Assembly: GCA_028281885.1 (NCBI GenBank)
Contig: JANQJA010000008.1
Span: forward strand, 310,001 to 374,000
Length of the DNA stretch: 64,000 bases
From: Pseudomonadales bacterium
GTDB lineage: Bacteria; Pseudomonadota; Gammaproteobacteria; Pseudomonadales; Azotimanducaceae
Direction of reading: 5' to 3'
Positions within the stretch are counted from its first letter, which is position 1; each line of letters opens with the position of its first letter. The notes under the pieces were generated by a model that had not been told where the DNA came from, did no database searches, and saw nothing but the letters and a program-made list of their open reading frames with translations. The translations under genes and the position numbers were made by a program. Below, piece after piece: positions 20,123 to 29,514 of this stretch.

Positions 20123-20974
20123 GTGAACAGGATGGAAGCAGAGCGGTTGCTGGATCAACTGGCGAAGATTGCGACCGGGGCGGGGCAGGCGATTCTGGAT
20201 GTGTACAATGCGCGAGATTTCTCCGCCGCCGCCGGGGCCCGCAACAAACACGATGATTCACCCCTGACCGAGGCTGATCTGGCCGCTAACCGGATCATCG
20301 TGGAACAGCTGAAGGATGCCTGGCCCGACATTCCAATTCTGTCCGAAGAGTCTGATCAGATTGACGACCAGGTCAGACGCCAATGGCCACGACATTTCCT
20401 TGTCGACCCGCTGGACGGGACCAAGGAGTTCATCAGCCGGAACGGTGAGTTTACTGTCAACATTGCCCTGATCGAGTCAGGAAAGCCTGTCGCGGGTGTT
20501 GTCCATGTGCCTGTGACCGGGGTGACCTATGCTGGCGTGGCAGGCCTGGACGGGACTCCGGTGGCCTGGGTGCATGAAGGCGATGGACGACGATCGATTC
20601 GGACGAGAAGAGTAAATAAGCAAGCGCTTACTATCGTTGCAAGCCGGCGTCATGGTGGCGATGAGCTCAAGACCTGTCTTGACTTGCTGGGACGGCACTT
20701 CGCTGCGACGGAGACGGTCAATATGGGCAGCTCGCTCAAGCTTTGCCTGGTTGCTGCGGGCGAGGCGGATTTTTATCCCCGGCTTGCGCCGACCGCTGAA
20801 TGGGATACAGCGGCTGCCCACGCTATCGTGCTCGCGGCGGGAGGGCAGGTTGTTGATACCTCATTCAGGCCGCTGGTGTATAACCAGAAGGCCGATTTGC
20901 TCAATCCCTTCTTCTATGTCATCGGAGATGTCGATTTCGACTGGCAAGCGCTATTGGGGCGCGCGGTTTCCTGA
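20123..20974 (+). CDS. cysQ: 3'(2'),5'-bisphosphate nucleotidase CysQ
   Basis: Inositol-monophosphatase-fold enzyme that hydrolyses PAP, a by-product of sulfate assimilation, to AMP. The 283-aa product has the metal-binding SEES (74-77), the signature DPLDGTKEFI (95-104) and WDTAAAHAIVLAAGG near the C-terminus. GTG at 20123 or ATG at 20132 could start it; neither has a clear ribosome site. It is monocistronic, followed by about 440 nt without a gene. Confidence 0.92.
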   Translation: MNRMEAERLLDQLAKIATGAGQAILDVYNARDFSAAAGARNKHDDSPLTEADLAANRIIVEQLKDAWPDIPILSEESDQIDDQVRRQWPRHFLVDPLDGTKEFISRNGEFTVNIALIESGKPVAGVVHVPVTGVTYAGVAGLDGTPVAWVHEGDGRRSIRTRRVNKQALTIVASRRHGGDELKTCLDLLGRHFAATETVNMGSSLKLCLVAAGEADFYPRLAPTAEWDTAAAHAIVLAAGGQVVDTSFRPLVYNQKADLLNPFFYVIGDVDFDWQALLGRAVS

Positions 20975-21413
20975 CCTGCAAGACGATATAACGACCTGGT
21001 GCAGGGGAATCACGGTTGCTCGGGACAGGTGCCTGGGGAAGTTTTGGTCTCGGCTAGCCAAGCTGTATGCCGTATCCATCCTGCCGAGGAGAACACTGTA
21101 TAAACATACAGCTTAGGCTAGCGAGGGTTCAAACTATACCGACAAAAAAAATGGGCTGGAAGGGCCGAAAAGTGGAGATTCCTTCTCGTTAACTGGCTTG
21201 ACTTTTAGGAAACGAATCCAAGGTCCTGTTTTCACGCGTAAATCAATATGAACAATCGGTGGGTAACCGGTGGGTAACTCGACAAGATTTTTTTGCATCG
21301 TGTCTGATTAGCCGCTCGTCCATTTTCTGCGATCGAAGTGAGATGAATGGCAGGGTTATTGCACTGACCAAACCACATGCGTGTCGAAAAATTTCAATTT
21401 TTTGAATTAGTTA
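20975..21413. other. Non-coding stretch upstream of the rpoD promoter
   Basis: About 440 nt with no supportable gene. It is more AT-rich than its surroundings from about 21120, with A and T runs (21146-21153, 21288-21294) and an 11-bp tandem duplication at 21257-21278. No tRNA, terminator or transposon end is recognisable. It separates cysQ from rpoD, a place where other gammaproteobacteria often have dnaG. Confidence 0.5.
21257..21278. repeat. Perfect tandem duplication of an 11-mer
   Basis: CGGTGGGTAAC occurs twice in direct succession. It could be a paired activator site or slippage; nothing else in the window matches it that I noticed. Confidence 0.6.
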
Positions 21414-21442
21414 TGGACAATCACGGATGTGGTACAGATAAT
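21414..21442 (+). promoter_or_regulatory. Strong sigma-70 promoter for rpoD
   Basis: TGGACA, a 17-nt spacer and GATAAT, each five of six to consensus. It is preceded by an A/T-rich UP-like stretch (21388-21412). Start of transcription near 21449 gives a 5' leader of about 210 nt before rpoD. Predicted by pattern only. Confidence 0.65.
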
Positions 21443-21635
21443 GATTTGGCAGGAGCACGGAGGGCCCATGCTCAATCAGGCCTCGAAATTATAGGGTCTG
21501 GCGTCAATTTTGTACAGATTTGCGCGTGTAAGGGCTTTAAAACAAGAAGACTAGCACCATCTAGCTCCCCAGCAACGGAGGTCACTGCTTTCCTCAGATC
21601 CAAACACTGTAACCCAGACCGTCAGCCCCTTTCTT

Positions 21636-21651
21636 CGAACTACGGAGTTCG
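21636..21651 (+). promoter_or_regulatory. rpoD: Hairpin holding the rpoD ribosome-binding site
   Basis: CGAACT, loop ACGG, AGTTCG: a perfect 6-bp stem ending seven nt before the rpoD ATG. The only Shine-Dalgarno-like sequence, CGGAG, begins in its loop and runs into the stem. This could limit initiation on folded RNA. Confidence 0.4.
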
Positions 21652-21657
21652 CCGCCT

Positions 21658-23571
21658 ATGACAAACCATGCCACCGAGGGAGATTTCGACTCCATCCTTG
21701 ATGACGAAAATCTCGATGACTCGCCCGAAGAACTCGACGCCCTGGGAGAAGCGCTGCTCGAGGACGACAGTGACGACGAGGATGAGGAAGGCAATTCGGA
21801 CAGCTCCAGGCTCAAGCAGCTGATCGCTCTCGGTAAGGAACAGGGTTATCTGACCTACGAACAACTGACCGAGAAGCTGCCGGAGAGCATTACCGAGTCA
21901 GACGAATTCGAAAACGTCGTTCAGATGTTCGAAGAGATGGGTGTATCCATCTACGAAGAGGCACCGCAGGGCGACGCACTCAAGGAAGAAGATGATGCCA
22001 ATGTCGATCCTGCGGCGCTGGCTTCCATCGATTCGGTTGTCGGCAAGACCATGGACCCGGTTCGCATGTATATGCGCGAAATGGGTACGGTGCCGCTGCT
22101 GACCCGTGAAGGCGAGATTGTCATTGCCAAGCGTATCGAAGAAGGCATCCGAGAAACCATGGCCATCCTGAGTCGTTATCCCGGCGTCGTCGAGCACGTG
22201 CTGGGTGAATACGACAAGGTGATGGAAGAAGAAGGCGATCTTGTTGCAATCCTGAGTGGATTTCTTGACCCTGAAGACTCCATCCCTGACATGTCAGACA
22301 TTGCCGAGGCGAAGTCAAACGGCAACTATGAAGCCAGTGAGTCTGACGAGCCTAATAAGGGGCTGGATGAAGAGCTTGCCCATAAACGATTCAAGCTGAT
22401 TCGCAGGCACCATAACGACGTCAAAAGGAAGATTGCCAAGCTCGGCCGCGCTGACGACAAGACCCAGGCGGCGTTTGAGAAGACGGCGGACGTATTCTCC
22501 ACGCTGAAGCTGGTTCCTGCGGTGATGGACCCACTGCTGGAAATGGTGCGTCAGGATATGCAGACGATTCGTGATCAGGAAAAGATGATTCGCGATTTGT
22601 GCGTGGGCAAATCGAAGATGCCGAAGGATAAGTTCCTGTCGGTCTTCGTCGGCAATGAAGCCGACGTCAAATGGCTTGACCAGCATATCGAGCGGGGAGA
22701 ATCCTATTCTGCTGCGCTCAAGCGATACCGGGTCTCGATTCGACATGCGATCAAGATCATCAGGCGCGTAGCAGATCGAACTGAAGTGTCTGTTGCGGAG
22801 ATCAAGGACATCAACCGTCGTCTGTTCGTGGCCGTGGGCAATACCCGGGCGGCAAAAAAGGACATGATCGAGGCAAACCTCAGGCTGGTCATCTCGATCG
22901 CGAAGAAATACACCAATCGTGGTCTGCACTTTCTGGACCTGATTCAGGAAGGCAACATCGGCTTGATGAAGGCGGTCGACAAGTTTGAGTATCGCCGCGG
23001 CTTCAAGTTTTCCACCTATGCTACCTGGTGGATTCGTCAGGCGATTACCCGGTCAATCTCTGATCTTGCGCGAACAATTCGTGTGCCCGTGCACATGATG
23101 GAGACCGTGAACAAGCTAAACCGGCTGACTCGACAGTTGGTGCAGGAACTCGGCAGGTCACCGACGATTGAAGAACTCAGCGAGAAGATGGATCTGCCTG
23201 AGGACAAGGTACTCAAGGCACTCGATGTGGCGAAGCAGCCGATTTCTCTCGAAACACCAGTCGGCGATGACGACGACTCGACCATGTGGAATCTGGTCAG
23301 CGATACGTCGGTCGAGTCTCCCATGGACCACGCCACTGACGAAGGTCTCAAGGAGACGACGACGAACGTGCTGACGGCGCTGACCGAGCGCGAAGCCAAG
23401 GTGCTTCGAATGCGATTCGGTATCGATATGAACACCGATCACACCCTCGAAGAGGTGGGCCGCCAGTTCTCTGTCACCCGGGAACGGATTCGTCAGATCG
23501 AAGCCAAGGCACTGCGAAAACTGCGTCATCCTGCCCGTTCAGAACAACTCAGGAGTTTTATGGACGCCTGA
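21658..23571 (+). CDS. rpoD: RNA polymerase primary sigma factor RpoD (sigma-70)
   Basis: The 637-aa housekeeping sigma factor. It has an acidic region 1.1, region 1.2 ([16 protein letters not shown]), a non-conserved domain of about 200 residues, region 2 ([26 protein letters not shown], then [14 protein letters not shown] for -10 recognition), region 3, and region 4 with the -35 reading helix ([20 protein letters not shown]). Unlike in many gammaproteobacteria it is not preceded by dnaG. A short hairpin (23563-23578) straddles its stop codon. Confidence 0.98.
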   Translation: MTNHATEGDFDSILDDENLDDSPEELDALGEALLEDDSDDEDEEGNSDSSRLKQLIALGKEQGYLTYEQLTEKLPESITESDEFENVVQMFEEMGVSIYEEAPQGDALKEEDDANVDPAALASIDSVVGKTMDPVRMYMREMGTVPLLTREGEIVIAKRIEEGIRETMAILSRYPGVVEHVLGEYDKVMEEEGDLVAILSGFLDPEDSIPDMSDIAEAKSNGNYEASESDEPNKGLDEELAHKRFKLIRRHHNDVKRKIAKLGRADDKTQAAFEKTADVFSTLKLVPAVMDPLLEMVRQDMQTIRDQEKMIRDLCVGKSKMPKDKFLSVFVGNEADVKWLDQHIERGESYSAALKRYRVSIRHAIKIIRRVADRTEVSVAEIKDINRRLFVAVGNTRAAKKDMIEANLRLVISIAKKYTNRGLHFLDLIQEGNIGLMKAVDKFEYRRGFKFSTYATWWIRQAITRSISDLARTIRVPVHMMETVNKLNRLTRQLVQELGRSPTIEELSEKMDLPEDKVLKALDVAKQPISLETPVGDDDDSTMWNLVSDTSVESPMDHATDEGLKETTTNVLTALTEREAKVLRMRFGIDMNTDHTLEEVGRQFSVTRERIRQIEAKALRKLRHPARSEQLRSFMDA

Positions 23572-23868
23572 GGGCGTCACACTCGTGAAATCAGCGGGGC
23601 AAGTTCATTGTCTGCGAAGGCAGCGGGATAAATTGAGCGCGGTGAAGACAGGCGACCTTAGGCAGGCTCAAAGAGCACTTGCACAAGAATCGCCTACCGC
23701 GGGTTGGTAGCTGCTCAAAACGTGCACTAAGGTATAGCAAAATGATCGTGCCGTCGAATTTCTGGCAGGAGTGAGGTCATTTCCTACGTCGAAGACCCCT
23801 CAGTTATCGCTGCGCGCAAGCCGAATTCGAGGGCTCGTCCCGCAAGGACCCGGATAGGAAGCAACGCC
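23572..23868. other. Intergenic region after rpoD, no gene seen
   Basis: About 300 nt. It begins with a GACGCC/GGCGTC hairpin that spans the rpoD stop and has no T run. I find no tRNA, small gene or clear promoter. The olsA promoter must lie here unless it is read from rpoD. Confidence 0.4.
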
Positions 23869-24615
23869 GTGCTGCTGGTTCTCTGGATCATCACCATGGT
23901 GAGCGTTAGATTTGTTGCGGTGTTGCTTCGAGTTCCGGGCGCTCACACCCTGCCGATGAAATTTCATCGCGGCGTTGCCAGGTTGTTCAATCTGCAGGTG
24001 ACCTGTCAGGGCGAACTCAGGACGGAGTCACCGGTCATCTATGTCGCAAACCATGTCTCCTACCTGGATGTGTTTGTGCTGGGCTCGTTTCTTCCCGGGT
24101 CATTCATTGCCAAGTCAGAAGTGGCTGGCTGGCCCGTATTCGGCAAGCTCGCACGGCTGCAGAACACCTTGTTTTTCGAACGTAATCAACGACGGGCGGC
24201 GGAGCAGGTGAAGACCATGCGGGAATACCTGGCGGGTCGGAACAACCTGATCCTGTTTCCGGAAGGGACCAGTACCCCGGGGGCGCACGTCGAACCATTT
24301 CGTAGCAGCCTGTTTGCGGCGGCGGAGACGGTGCCCGACGGTGTTGACGACGTCTGGATCCAGCCGGTCACGACCGCCTACTGCGACTATGATGGACAGC
24401 CGATGTCACAGGCGGAGCGAGACTACTATGCCTGGTACCTGCCCATGACCTTTCTCCCACACTTCGCCAATGCCATGGGGCTGAGGCGTGCTGGCGTGAA
24501 GCTGGTCTTTCACGAACCTGTATTGATGTCTGACTTTGAGACGCGCAAGGCTTGCGCGCAGCATTGTGAGAATGTCGTGCGCGCCGGACTCGAGACGGCG
24601 CTCTCCGAGCCGTGA
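23869..24615 (+). CDS. olsA: PlsC-family acyltransferase, probable lyso-ornithine-lipid acyltransferase
   Basis: A 248-aa membrane-associated acyltransferase with an N-terminal hydrophobic segment, the catalytic NHVSYLD (HX4D) near residue 62 and the FPEGTS substrate motif near residue 127. The family transfers a fatty acyl chain to a lysolipid. Because an OlsB homologue lies two genes downstream in the same direction, I infer OlsA, which adds the second acyl chain to lyso-ornithine lipid; a lysophosphatidic acid acyltransferase is the alternative. It starts with GTG at 23869. Confidence 0.75.
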   Translation: MLLVLWIITMVSVRFVAVLLRVPGAHTLPMKFHRGVARLFNLQVTCQGELRTESPVIYVANHVSYLDVFVLGSFLPGSFIAKSEVAGWPVFGKLARLQNTLFFERNQRRAAEQVKTMREYLAGRNNLILFPEGTSTPGAHVEPFRSSLFAAAETVPDGVDDVWIQPVTTAYCDYDGQPMSQAERDYYAWYLPMTFLPHFANAMGLRRAGVKLVFHEPVLMSDFETRKACAQHCENVVRAGLETALSEP

Positions 24616-25010
24616 ACGCAGCGTTGCTTCGCAGCCTGGGCGCGGCGATCGCAGGTTTTTGTGCCTACGGCGGCTGGGCCTACTGGGTCAATATGGACTT
24701 TGGCGCCGATATGGGGTTGCGGGCGGGACTCGTGCAGGGTAGCTGGAGTTTCATTCTGACGCTAACCATGACGCTCGGTATGGAATTACTTCTGGTTCGC
24801 CTGCATGCCACCGGCTGGGCGGAACTGTTGACCCTGGTGGTCACGGTGGCGTTCCTTTTTGCCGGCTCGTATTTCGTCAACTGGCTGTTCGGTACGCCGG
24901 AGATTCTGATGACGATTCTGCCCGGATTTCTGATTGGCAGTATGTATTCGGCTATCTACATTTATGGCCGGCGCGCGCTGGCATCTGAAACCGGGTCGGG
25001 CAGGGAATAA
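24612..25010 (+). CDS. Small four-helix membrane protein between olsA and olsB
   Basis: I do not recognise the family. The 132-aa product is nearly all hydrophobic, with about four transmembrane helices and conserved-looking glycine and tryptophan positions (GGWAYWVN, GSWSFILTLTMTLGMELLL, GSYFVNWLFGTPE, LPGFLIGSMYS). The GTG start overlaps the olsA stop as GTGA, so it is translated with olsA. Its place inside an ornithine-lipid operon suggests a role in lipid handling, for example transport or scaffolding. Confidence 0.75.
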   Translation: MNAALLRSLGAAIAGFCAYGGWAYWVNMDFGADMGLRAGLVQGSWSFILTLTMTLGMELLLVRLHATGWAELLTLVVTVAFLFAGSYFVNWLFGTPEILMTILPGFLIGSMYSAIYIYGRRALASETGSGRE

Positions 25011-25067
25011 TTCTGGCCATCGTTCCGGTCTGATCCCATACTGGATCTAAAAACAGGCGGCACTGGC

Positions 25068-25889
25068 GTGCACGACATAGACAAGCCGACGGCGGATTTT
25101 GGTGCGACACCGATGACCCCCATTGCGGCGGGCAAGTATGAGGTGCGCCTGGCCCGTACGCCAGCGGAGATCACGGCCGCGCAGAATCTTCGCTATCGCG
25201 TCATGTATCAGGAAAAGGGCGGTCGTCCTTCCCTCGACAAGGTCCGGTATCAGTCAGATGCTGATGAATGGGATGCCCGCGCGTGCCATGTCATTGTCGT
25301 CGATACTGCTGAACCCGCCACCCGGGTTGTCGGTACCCTGCGCCTGGTCAGCAATCTCTGCCTTGATCCCGCCCAGCGGTTTTACACGGAGCAGGCGTTT
25401 GATATCTCGGGCCTGCGAGCGCGATATCCAAGCATCCTGGAACTGGGTCGATTCTGTATCGAACCGGCGGGGCGTCAGGGCGTGATCCTGATGCTGATCT
25501 GGAAATTCACGATGCAGTTTATTGTCGACAATCGAGTTGACGTCATGATCGGCTGCGCGTCTTTTCCTGGCATGGACCCGCACGCCCACCGGGAAGTTCT
25601 TACCTATCTCTATCAGCATAATCTCGCGCCGGAATCCCTCCGGCCCAAGGCGATTCCGGTGGATCATGTTCGGCTCGCAGAACTGGCCGATACCGACGCT
25701 GGTTGGCATGAGGCGACCCGCGATATTCCGACATTGCTGCGTGGCTATCTGAAGCTCGGCGCGAAAGTCAGCGACTCGGCGATCATTGACCCCGTTTTCA
25801 ACACGACGTTTATTGCCATCTATGTGGTAGCAAGCGACATGTTGCTTGAATCCACCGTCCTAAATACCATCTCGCGCCGGCAACATTAG
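25068..25889 (+). CDS. olsB: L-ornithine N-alpha-acyltransferase OlsB-like
   Basis: GNAT-fold acyltransferase (Acetyltransf_5 type), 273 aa, with the N-terminal LRYRVMYQEKGGR, ELGRFCIEPAGR in the acyl-donor site, and IGCASFPGMDP. OlsB transfers a 3-hydroxyacyl chain from ACP to ornithine, giving lyso-ornithine lipid, a phosphate-free membrane lipid often made under phosphate limitation. It starts with GTG at 25068. Its stop shares a TTAG with the stop of the opposing ATP-grasp gene. Another substrate amino acid cannot be excluded. Confidence 0.78.
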   Translation: MHDIDKPTADFGATPMTPIAAGKYEVRLARTPAEITAAQNLRYRVMYQEKGGRPSLDKVRYQSDADEWDARACHVIVVDTAEPATRVVGTLRLVSNLCLDPAQRFYTEQAFDISGLRARYPSILELGRFCIEPAGRQGVILMLIWKFTMQFIVDNRVDVMIGCASFPGMDPHAHREVLTYLYQHNLAPESLRPKAIPVDHVRLAELADTDAGWHEATRDIPTLLRGYLKLGAKVSDSAIIDPVFNTTFIAIYVVASDMLLESTVLNTISRRQH

Positions 25890-26935
25890 CTCGATCTGAA
25901 CTGGTCGTGGGCGGCATCAAGTTGGCGTTGGCTGGCAGCAACCCTGGTGAGAACCTCCGATAGTGAGGCGATGTTCATGGCATGATCGCGATGCTCGTGG
26001 GCGATTTCTGCCAACAGTCGTCCGTGTTGAAAAAAGATGCGATAAGCATCCTTCAGCCGATACGCGGGATCGAACATGTTTGTCGGCAGCGATGCCACGC
26101 CGTTGACTTCGATAACGATGAACTCGCCTCGCCGGAAGGCATTTTCGTCAGCCGCTTTGACATCGAGACGGCCGAAATTGAATCCGGGCTGACTGTCACA
26201 GAATGCGAAGATATTGCGTTCCAGGTCCCGGCTCACCAGGTGTGTATCGTCGGTAAACCTGCAGCCCATGGTGTGCGAGCCGATGAAAGAAAGCTGTACC
26301 TCCTCGCCATTCGCCGGTACGCGACGGGTATCCTGATCGGCGAGAAACAGCTGCCAGTGGGGAGTAAACCTGGGGTGTGCAATCGCCAGTTCGGCGATGG
26401 ACGAAACACCGTCGCCGGTCACCGTGGGAAAGTGTTTGCGGTTGATTCCCGTGATTCGGTTCACGCCCTTTTGTCGAACGAAGAACACACCGTACTCAAA
26501 ATTGTTCGCGGTGTACTTCTGCAGCAGGTAAGGACCAATGGTCCGATCGATTTTTTCGTTCAGTATTTGTTCCGTATCGGCTCGTGTCACGCCCTTGCCG
26601 ACGTTGCCCTGATCGGGCTTCAATACAACGGGCAGCCCGGAACGCCGAACGAACTCCGCCCCAATTCGACGCTTCTCGGTGCGTGTCGCATTCCCGGGAA
26701 TGCGGGTCGTCATGGGAAATCGGGATTGATCGAAAGCAAGTTGGGTCTGGTACTTTGAACCGATGCCGATTTCGCCGTGGTCCAGCGCCCAGTTGGCCTT
26801 GGCGAGAAAGCGGGGCGGTAGCCCAAGCCGGAGACATTGCCAGGCCAGATAAAGGTAATAGGGTGCCTCGAACAGTCTCGGGTTCCAGAATTCGTAGGGT
26901 CGAGTGAGTGACATGTCGGTTTTTGCCACAGCCAT
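25886..26935 (-). CDS. ATP-grasp protein of unknown substrate
   Basis: A 349-aa protein with an unfamiliar N-terminal part (RPYEFWNPRLFEAPYYLYLAW, PRFLAKANWALDHGEIGIGS) and an ATP-grasp core: VVLKPDQGNVGKGV for phosphate binding, YLLQKYT, and FGRLDVK...FIVIEVNGV, the Asp and Glu-x-Asn metal ligands. Such enzymes join a carboxylate to an amine through an acyl phosphate and are often labelled D-Ala-D-Ala ligase, which this is not by neighbourhood. It converges on olsB with a 4-nt overlap. Substrate unknown. Confidence 0.75.
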   Translation of the reverse strand: MAVAKTDMSLTRPYEFWNPRLFEAPYYLYLAWQCLRLGLPPRFLAKANWALDHGEIGIGSKYQTQLAFDQSRFPMTTRIPGNATRTEKRRIGAEFVRRSGLPVVLKPDQGNVGKGVTRADTEQILNEKIDRTIGPYLLQKYTANNFEYGVFFVRQKGVNRITGINRKHFPTVTGDGVSSIAELAIAHPRFTPHWQLFLADQDTRRVPANGEEVQLSFIGSHTMGCRFTDDTHLVSRDLERNIFAFCDSQPGFNFGRLDVKAADENAFRRGEFIVIEVNGVASLPTNMFDPAYRLKDAYRIFFQHGRLLAEIAHEHRDHAMNIASLSEVLTRVAASQRQLDAAHDQFRSS

Positions 26936-27051
26936 TCCAGCTGTTTTTCCATGGCCTGGAAGATAGTCACAATATCCGAAGATCCCTGTGACTCAAACGC
27001 AAACAATTTCGCACCCGTCCGGTCTGAAAGTATCGAGAGCACAGTGCGACG

Positions 27052-27588
27052 ATGCAGATGTCAGTGATGAACCAGACCGCGGTGGTGACCGAGCGGCCCG
27101 AAATTGTGTCAAACAAGGTTACGCTGGCAGCGTTTCTCGAGGTGCTGAATCGGGTTGATGATGATCAGCTGACGCGGTGCTCCGATACGTTTCCCAGCAG
27201 CACGATCGGCAAACATATTCGCCATGTGATCGACTTCTATCGATGTTTCCTGGATGGCCGTGATGACGGTCGCATCGACTATGATGCACGCCCCCGGGAC
27301 GTGGGGCTGGAAACCGACCGCTTACAACAGCTTGACGCGCTGGCAGGCCTGGAATCTGATCTTTCGGCCATCGCCGATCTGAAAACAGGGCTGCAGATTG
27401 TCTCAATATGCGAAGACGGCGCCTTGAGTCGTAGTCGTAGCACCGTTGCCAGGGAACTCGTGTTCCTCCACAGTCATTCGACGCACCATCTGGCGATTGT
27501 GGTCATGCTGATGCGGGAGCTTGGCCTGGAAACAGAAGCGGGTTGGGGACTCGCGCCATCTACGCGTCTGTTTCTTGAAAACTCCTGA
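27052..27588 (+). CDS. DinB-fold putative metal-dependent protein
   Basis: A 178-aa four-helix-bundle protein of the DinB/YfiT type. Metal ligands are suggested by GKHIRHVIDFY (about residues 55-65) and HSHSTHHLAIV (about 143-153), giving the spaced histidines of the fold. Related proteins are thiol-transferases or hydrolases using a divalent metal. It is divergent from the ATP-grasp gene and faces the aceA terminator. ATG 27052 or 27058 may start it. The activity cannot be read from the sequence. Confidence 0.75.
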   Translation: MQMSVMNQTAVVTERPEIVSNKVTLAAFLEVLNRVDDDQLTRCSDTFPSSTIGKHIRHVIDFYRCFLDGRDDGRIDYDARPRDVGLETDRLQQLDALAGLESDLSAIADLKTGLQIVSICEDGALSRSRSTVARELVFLHSHSTHHLAIVVMLMRELGLETEAGWGLAPSTRLFLENS

Positions 27589-27597
27589 AAGCGCCAT

Positions 27598-27624
27598 AAA
27601 AAAGGGCGGCTCGAAAGCCGCCCT
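27598..27624 (-). terminator. Intrinsic terminator of aceA
   Basis: On the minus strand AGGGCGGCT, loop TTCG, AGCCGCCCT forms a perfect 9-bp GC-rich stem ending in TTTTTT. It stands 20 nt after the aceA stop and is the clearest terminator of the window. It may also act weakly on the opposing DinB transcript. Confidence 0.9.
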
Positions 27625-27645
27625 GGAACCAACAACGCAGGTTTC

Positions 27646-29274
27646 CTAGAATTGATTCATGGTGTTGTCTTTGCCCCCGGCAAGCAGCGCGTTCTCACCA
27701 GCAAAGTATTCCTTATGGTTGTCACCGATCGTGGTACCCGCCATTTCCTGGTGTTTGACCACGTTCATGCTGCGACGAATCTCGGTACGCTGGACGCCTT
27801 TCACATAGGCCAGCATGCCGTCGTCGCCGAAGTATCCTTCGGACAAGGTATCCACACCCAGCGCTGTCTCATGGTAGGTCGGCAACGTGATGAGGTGGTG
27901 GAAGATTCCTGCGTCCCTGGCGGCATCCTTCTGGAATGACTGAATCTTGTCATCCGCAACTTTTGCCAGTTCGGTGTCATCCAGGGACACGTCCATCAGC
28001 CCCTGTGGGTCGGCTGCCGGGTCAGGGTATTGAGACATATCCTTGCCTTCAGCCTTCATTTCCTCATACACCTGCTCGCGGAATTTGAGTGTCCAGTTGA
28101 ATGATGGCGAGTTGTTGTAAACCAGTTTCGCGTCTGGGATTTCCTTACGAACGGCATTGACCATCTCCGCGATCTGGGCAACGTTGGGCCGTTCGGTTTC
28201 GATCCAGAGCAGATCGGCACCATGACGCAGACTGGTGATGCAATCGAGCACAACCCGATCGATGCCGGTACCTTCGCGGAACGAGTACAGGCCATTATCC
28301 AGGCGGACAGGTTTGACCAGTTTGTCTTTCTTGTGGAACACGATGTCGTGTTCCTGCAGCTCGCTGACGTTGCTGACTTCTTCAACTTCAAGGAAGCTGT
28401 TGTACTGGCTGGCAAGGTCGCCAGGTTCTTTGGAGACAGGTACTTTTTGCGTCAGTCCTGCACCCAACGAGTCGGTACGTGCGACGATAACGCCGTTGTC
28501 GACGCCGAGTTCCAGGAAGGCATATCGCACGGCGTTGATCTTGGAAATGAAATCTTCGTGCGGCACCGTGACCTTACCGGCCTGGTGACCACACTGCTTC
28601 ACTTCCGACACCTGGTTTTCAATCTGAATGGCACAGGCGCCCGCCTCGATCATTTTCTTGGCCAGCAGGTAGGTTGCTTCTTCGTTACCGAAGCCGGCAT
28701 CGATATCCGCGATGATCGGCACCACGTGTGTTTCGAAATTATCGATGCGATCGATAATGGCAGATTCATCCTTGCCGGCTTCACGTGCCTCATCCAGCTC
28801 CGTGAACAGACGCTCAAGTTCAACGGCATCTGCCTGTTTCAGGAAGGTGTAGATTTCTTCGATCAGCGCAGGCACGGATGTTTTTTCGTGCATGCTCTGG
28901 TCGGGTAGCGGACCGAATTGGGAACGGAGCGCGGCGACCATCCAGCCGGAAAGATAGATGTACTTCTTGTCGAGCGTTCCCCGGTGACGCTTGATGGCGA
29001 TCGCTTTTTGTTGCGCAACGAAGCCGTGCCAGCAACCCAGCGACTGCGTGTACTTTGCAGGGTCCTTGTCGTAATCCGCCATGTCGCGGCGCATGATGTC
29101 GGCGGTGTACTGCGCGATATCGAGTCCGGTAGCAAAACGATTTTGCAGTTTCATACGCGCAGCGTATTCGGGGTTGATACCCATCCACGTATCGTTGTGT
29201 TGGTCCCTCAGTACCTTGAAAGCTTCGACTTCCTTGAGGTAGGGAGAGATAATGGCTTTCGGGTTGGCGGCCAT
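27646..29274 (-). CDS. aceA: Isocitrate lyase (long Pseudomonas type)
   Basis: Splits isocitrate into succinate and glyoxylate at the entry of the glyoxylate shunt, allowing growth on acetate and fatty acids. The 542-aa product belongs to the long subfamily. The catalytic cysteine is Cys228 in KQCGH (226-230), with IIADIDAGFGNEEATY before it and YNNSPSFNW later. I start at the ATG at 29274 because AGGAG lies seven nt upstream; an in-frame start 18 codons earlier lacks such a site. Malate synthase is not nearby. Confidence 0.95.
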   Translation of the reverse strand: MAANPKAIISPYLKEVEAFKVLRDQHNDTWMGINPEYAARMKLQNRFATGLDIAQYTADIMRRDMADYDKDPAKYTQSLGCWHGFVAQQKAIAIKRHRGTLDKKYIYLSGWMVAALRSQFGPLPDQSMHEKTSVPALIEEIYTFLKQADAVELERLFTELDEAREAGKDESAIIDRIDNFETHVVPIIADIDAGFGNEEATYLLAKKMIEAGACAIQIENQVSEVKQCGHQAGKVTVPHEDFISKINAVRYAFLELGVDNGVIVARTDSLGAGLTQKVPVSKEPGDLASQYNSFLEVEEVSNVSELQEHDIVFHKKDKLVKPVRLDNGLYSFREGTGIDRVVLDCITSLRHGADLLWIETERPNVAQIAEMVNAVRKEIPDAKLVYNNSPSFNWTLKFREQVYEEMKAEGKDMSQYPDPAADPQGLMDVSLDDTELAKVADDKIQSFQKDAARDAGIFHHLITLPTYHETALGVDTLSEGYFGDDGMLAYVKGVQRTEIRRSMNVVKHQEMAGTTIGDNHKEYFAGENALLAGGKDNTMNQF

Positions 29275-29514
29275 GTGAGAATCTCCTGAAATAGCACTCT
29301 GTTCTTTAGCGGCTGGGAAATCTACCAACCACCGAGGTAGAAGTTAATGGAATATTTGTACACTAACGTATTCCGGCTATTCAACGATACAGGCGGAGCC
29401 TGATTGCCGGACTGACAGGGATACATCGACCAGGCACAATGGTCAAACCTTGCGTTTATGGTGCGCTGCAATGGACCTGGCCGGGCGCCAGGCGGGGTAG
29501 CGCCGGGTATTGCG

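Noticed and set aside
21121..21140. GGTTCAAA resembling a tRNA T-loop
   Set aside because: The flanking bases do not pair into a T-arm and no acceptor or anticodon arm can be folded.
21377..21661. 94-codon frame just before rpoD
   Set aside because: It covers the predicted promoter and leader and has no family resemblance or ribosome site.
23563..23578. Hairpin over the rpoD stop as terminator
   Set aside because: Six-bp stem without a T run and inside the coding end; unlikely to terminate by itself.
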